Assembly: GCF_025698545.1 (NCBI RefSeq)
Contig: NC_068571.1
Location: forward strand, 52,423,733-52,487,732
DNA length: 64,000 bases
DNA from: Gossypium raimondii
Lineage: Eukaryota > Streptophyta > Magnoliopsida > Malvales > Malvaceae
Direction: 5' to 3'
The first letter of the stretch is position 1; each line of letters opens with the position of its first letter. Below are positions 63,089-64,000 of the stretch, one piece after another. The translations under genes were made by a program, and so were the position numbers. The notes below the pieces were generated by a model, which was not told the origin of the DNA, did no database searches, and saw only the letters and a list, made by a program, of their open reading frames with translations.

Positions 63089-64000
63089 CACAACACATGA
63101 AATTCTCTTAACTTACCTCGTAAAGAACAGATGTTGAGTTATTCTTTACATGGATCACACATGAGGTCCTATTAAATCTATGTCAATCGCTTCGTTACTT
63201 ATTTAAAAATCTATTATGCTGTTTTAAGTAGTTAATCATGACAAAATAAATGTACACACCCAAGGCCAAGGGAGATCAACCCTACCTATAAATACTCATT
63301 CTTAACCTTGAGAGATCAACCCTCAACACTTCACCACCTTGTGAACCAACATCCTCTACCTCTTACTTCTTTTGACTTCAACACACCCAATCAACTTCTT
63401 GTTATAATTTGCATACCTTTTCTTCTAAAGCTAGCTAGCTGTTTCCATAAATTTACTAATAAAGATCCCAAGTTGGCAAAAGCATGTGTATGTTTCATCA
63501 AGTTACGAGGTCATCATCTATTCTCTAAACAACAATATATATATATATCCCAAATTCAAGAGTTCCAATGCAAGTTATAATGTATACAACATAGATGATT
63601 GTGATTGCGATCAATTTCGAAGCTGCTGCCTACATGGCTTGGTTGGCAAAGGTCTAGCTGGATCATTAATTAGTTTCAATTATACATTTTTTTTAAAGCA
63701 TAAGATAAACAATCGATCCAAAGAGTTTTGATAAACCAATAAAGAATAACGTGAAATGTGCAACAATTTGAAGCAACAACAACAAAAAAAACTATACAAT
63801 AATGGCAAAATTATGTCCCTATGACCCTCGTTGGCTATTTAAGGATCACAATTTAGGGAACACCAAAAATAATAGAATTGTTTATATATATATATATATA
63901 TATGATTTCATTCCAACAATAATGGAATTAATAGATGAATTAAAAGAGTGTGAAGAGAAAGCACATGGAGGAGGAGGCGAGTAATAGAAAATTGTTTCAT
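63089..64000. other. Window end: LTR-like text and AT-rich DNA
   Basis: The LTR-like promoter CCTATAAATACTCATTC near 63287-63303 is followed by a C-rich leader. AT dinucleotide tracts occur at about 63536-63550 and 63884-63904. A 60-codon frame at 63802-63984 (starting MAKLCPYDPRW, ending ECEEKAHGGGGE) has an ACAACAACAA-type leader. It also runs through an AT microsatellite (read as YIYIYIY), so I do not call it a gene. It could be the 5' exon of a gene continuing beyond the window. Confidence 0.35.

Noticed and set aside
63802-63984. 60-residue frame near the window end
   Set aside because: The middle is a translated AT microsatellite. It might be part of a gene outside the window, but nothing in view proves it.

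Overview
The window is eukaryotic nuclear DNA from a flowering plant. Coding exons with GT-AG (and two GC-AG) introns sit in very AT-rich intergenic sequence full of decayed transposable elements. The protein families (tetraspanin with the plant GCCKPP signature, ACC oxidase, NDL, GRWD1/RRB1) place it in a land plant, most likely a eudicot. The repeat style suggests a Gossypium-like Malvaceae genome, but that last step is inference without a database search. There are no prokaryotic operons, CRISPR arrays, organelle genes or tRNA genes that I can support.

Layout: 1-14.2 kb is gene-free and holds decayed repeats: a SINE, a 314-bp foldback, and a 1.8-kb terminal-inverted-repeat element with a copia-LTR fragment. 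From 14.2 to 26.0 kb are three + strand genes: a small membrane protein (14210-15304), a tail-anchored C2-like protein whose middle exon has decayed (15955-20542), and the ribosome-biogenesis WD40 protein GRWD1/RRB1 (22288-26042). From 28.6 to 31.4 kb is a tetraspanin on the - strand. From 36.2 to 37.9 kb is an ACC-oxidase-type dioxygenase on the - strand. From 42.0 to 45.6 kb is an 11-exon NDL gene (NDR family) on the - strand. From 51.5 to 54.4 kb is an unrecognised 525-residue plant protein on the - strand. From 56.3 to 58.9 kb is a saposin-B-domain secretory protein on the + strand. The last 5 kb holds only repeats and relics, including a broken Ty3/gypsy integrase.

The genes are independent eukaryotic units with varied roles (ribosome assembly, membrane organisation, ethylene synthesis, G-protein-linked signalling, secretory pathway); nothing suggests a cluster with a joint pathway. 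All exon models were built by eye from splice sites and reading-frame continuity. For each of the eight models the summed exon length is a multiple of three.

The most interesting signals are structural. (1) One palindromic ~320-375-bp MITE family with 9-bp target duplications sits inside an intron in four of the eight genes. (2) Intron 2 of GRWD1 is quadruplicated through microhomology at its own exon edges. (3) In the C2-like gene a coding exon has gained stops and a foldback insertion, yet skipping it keeps the frame. Two GC-AG introns and a nested MITE with a perfect 9-bp duplication are also visible.
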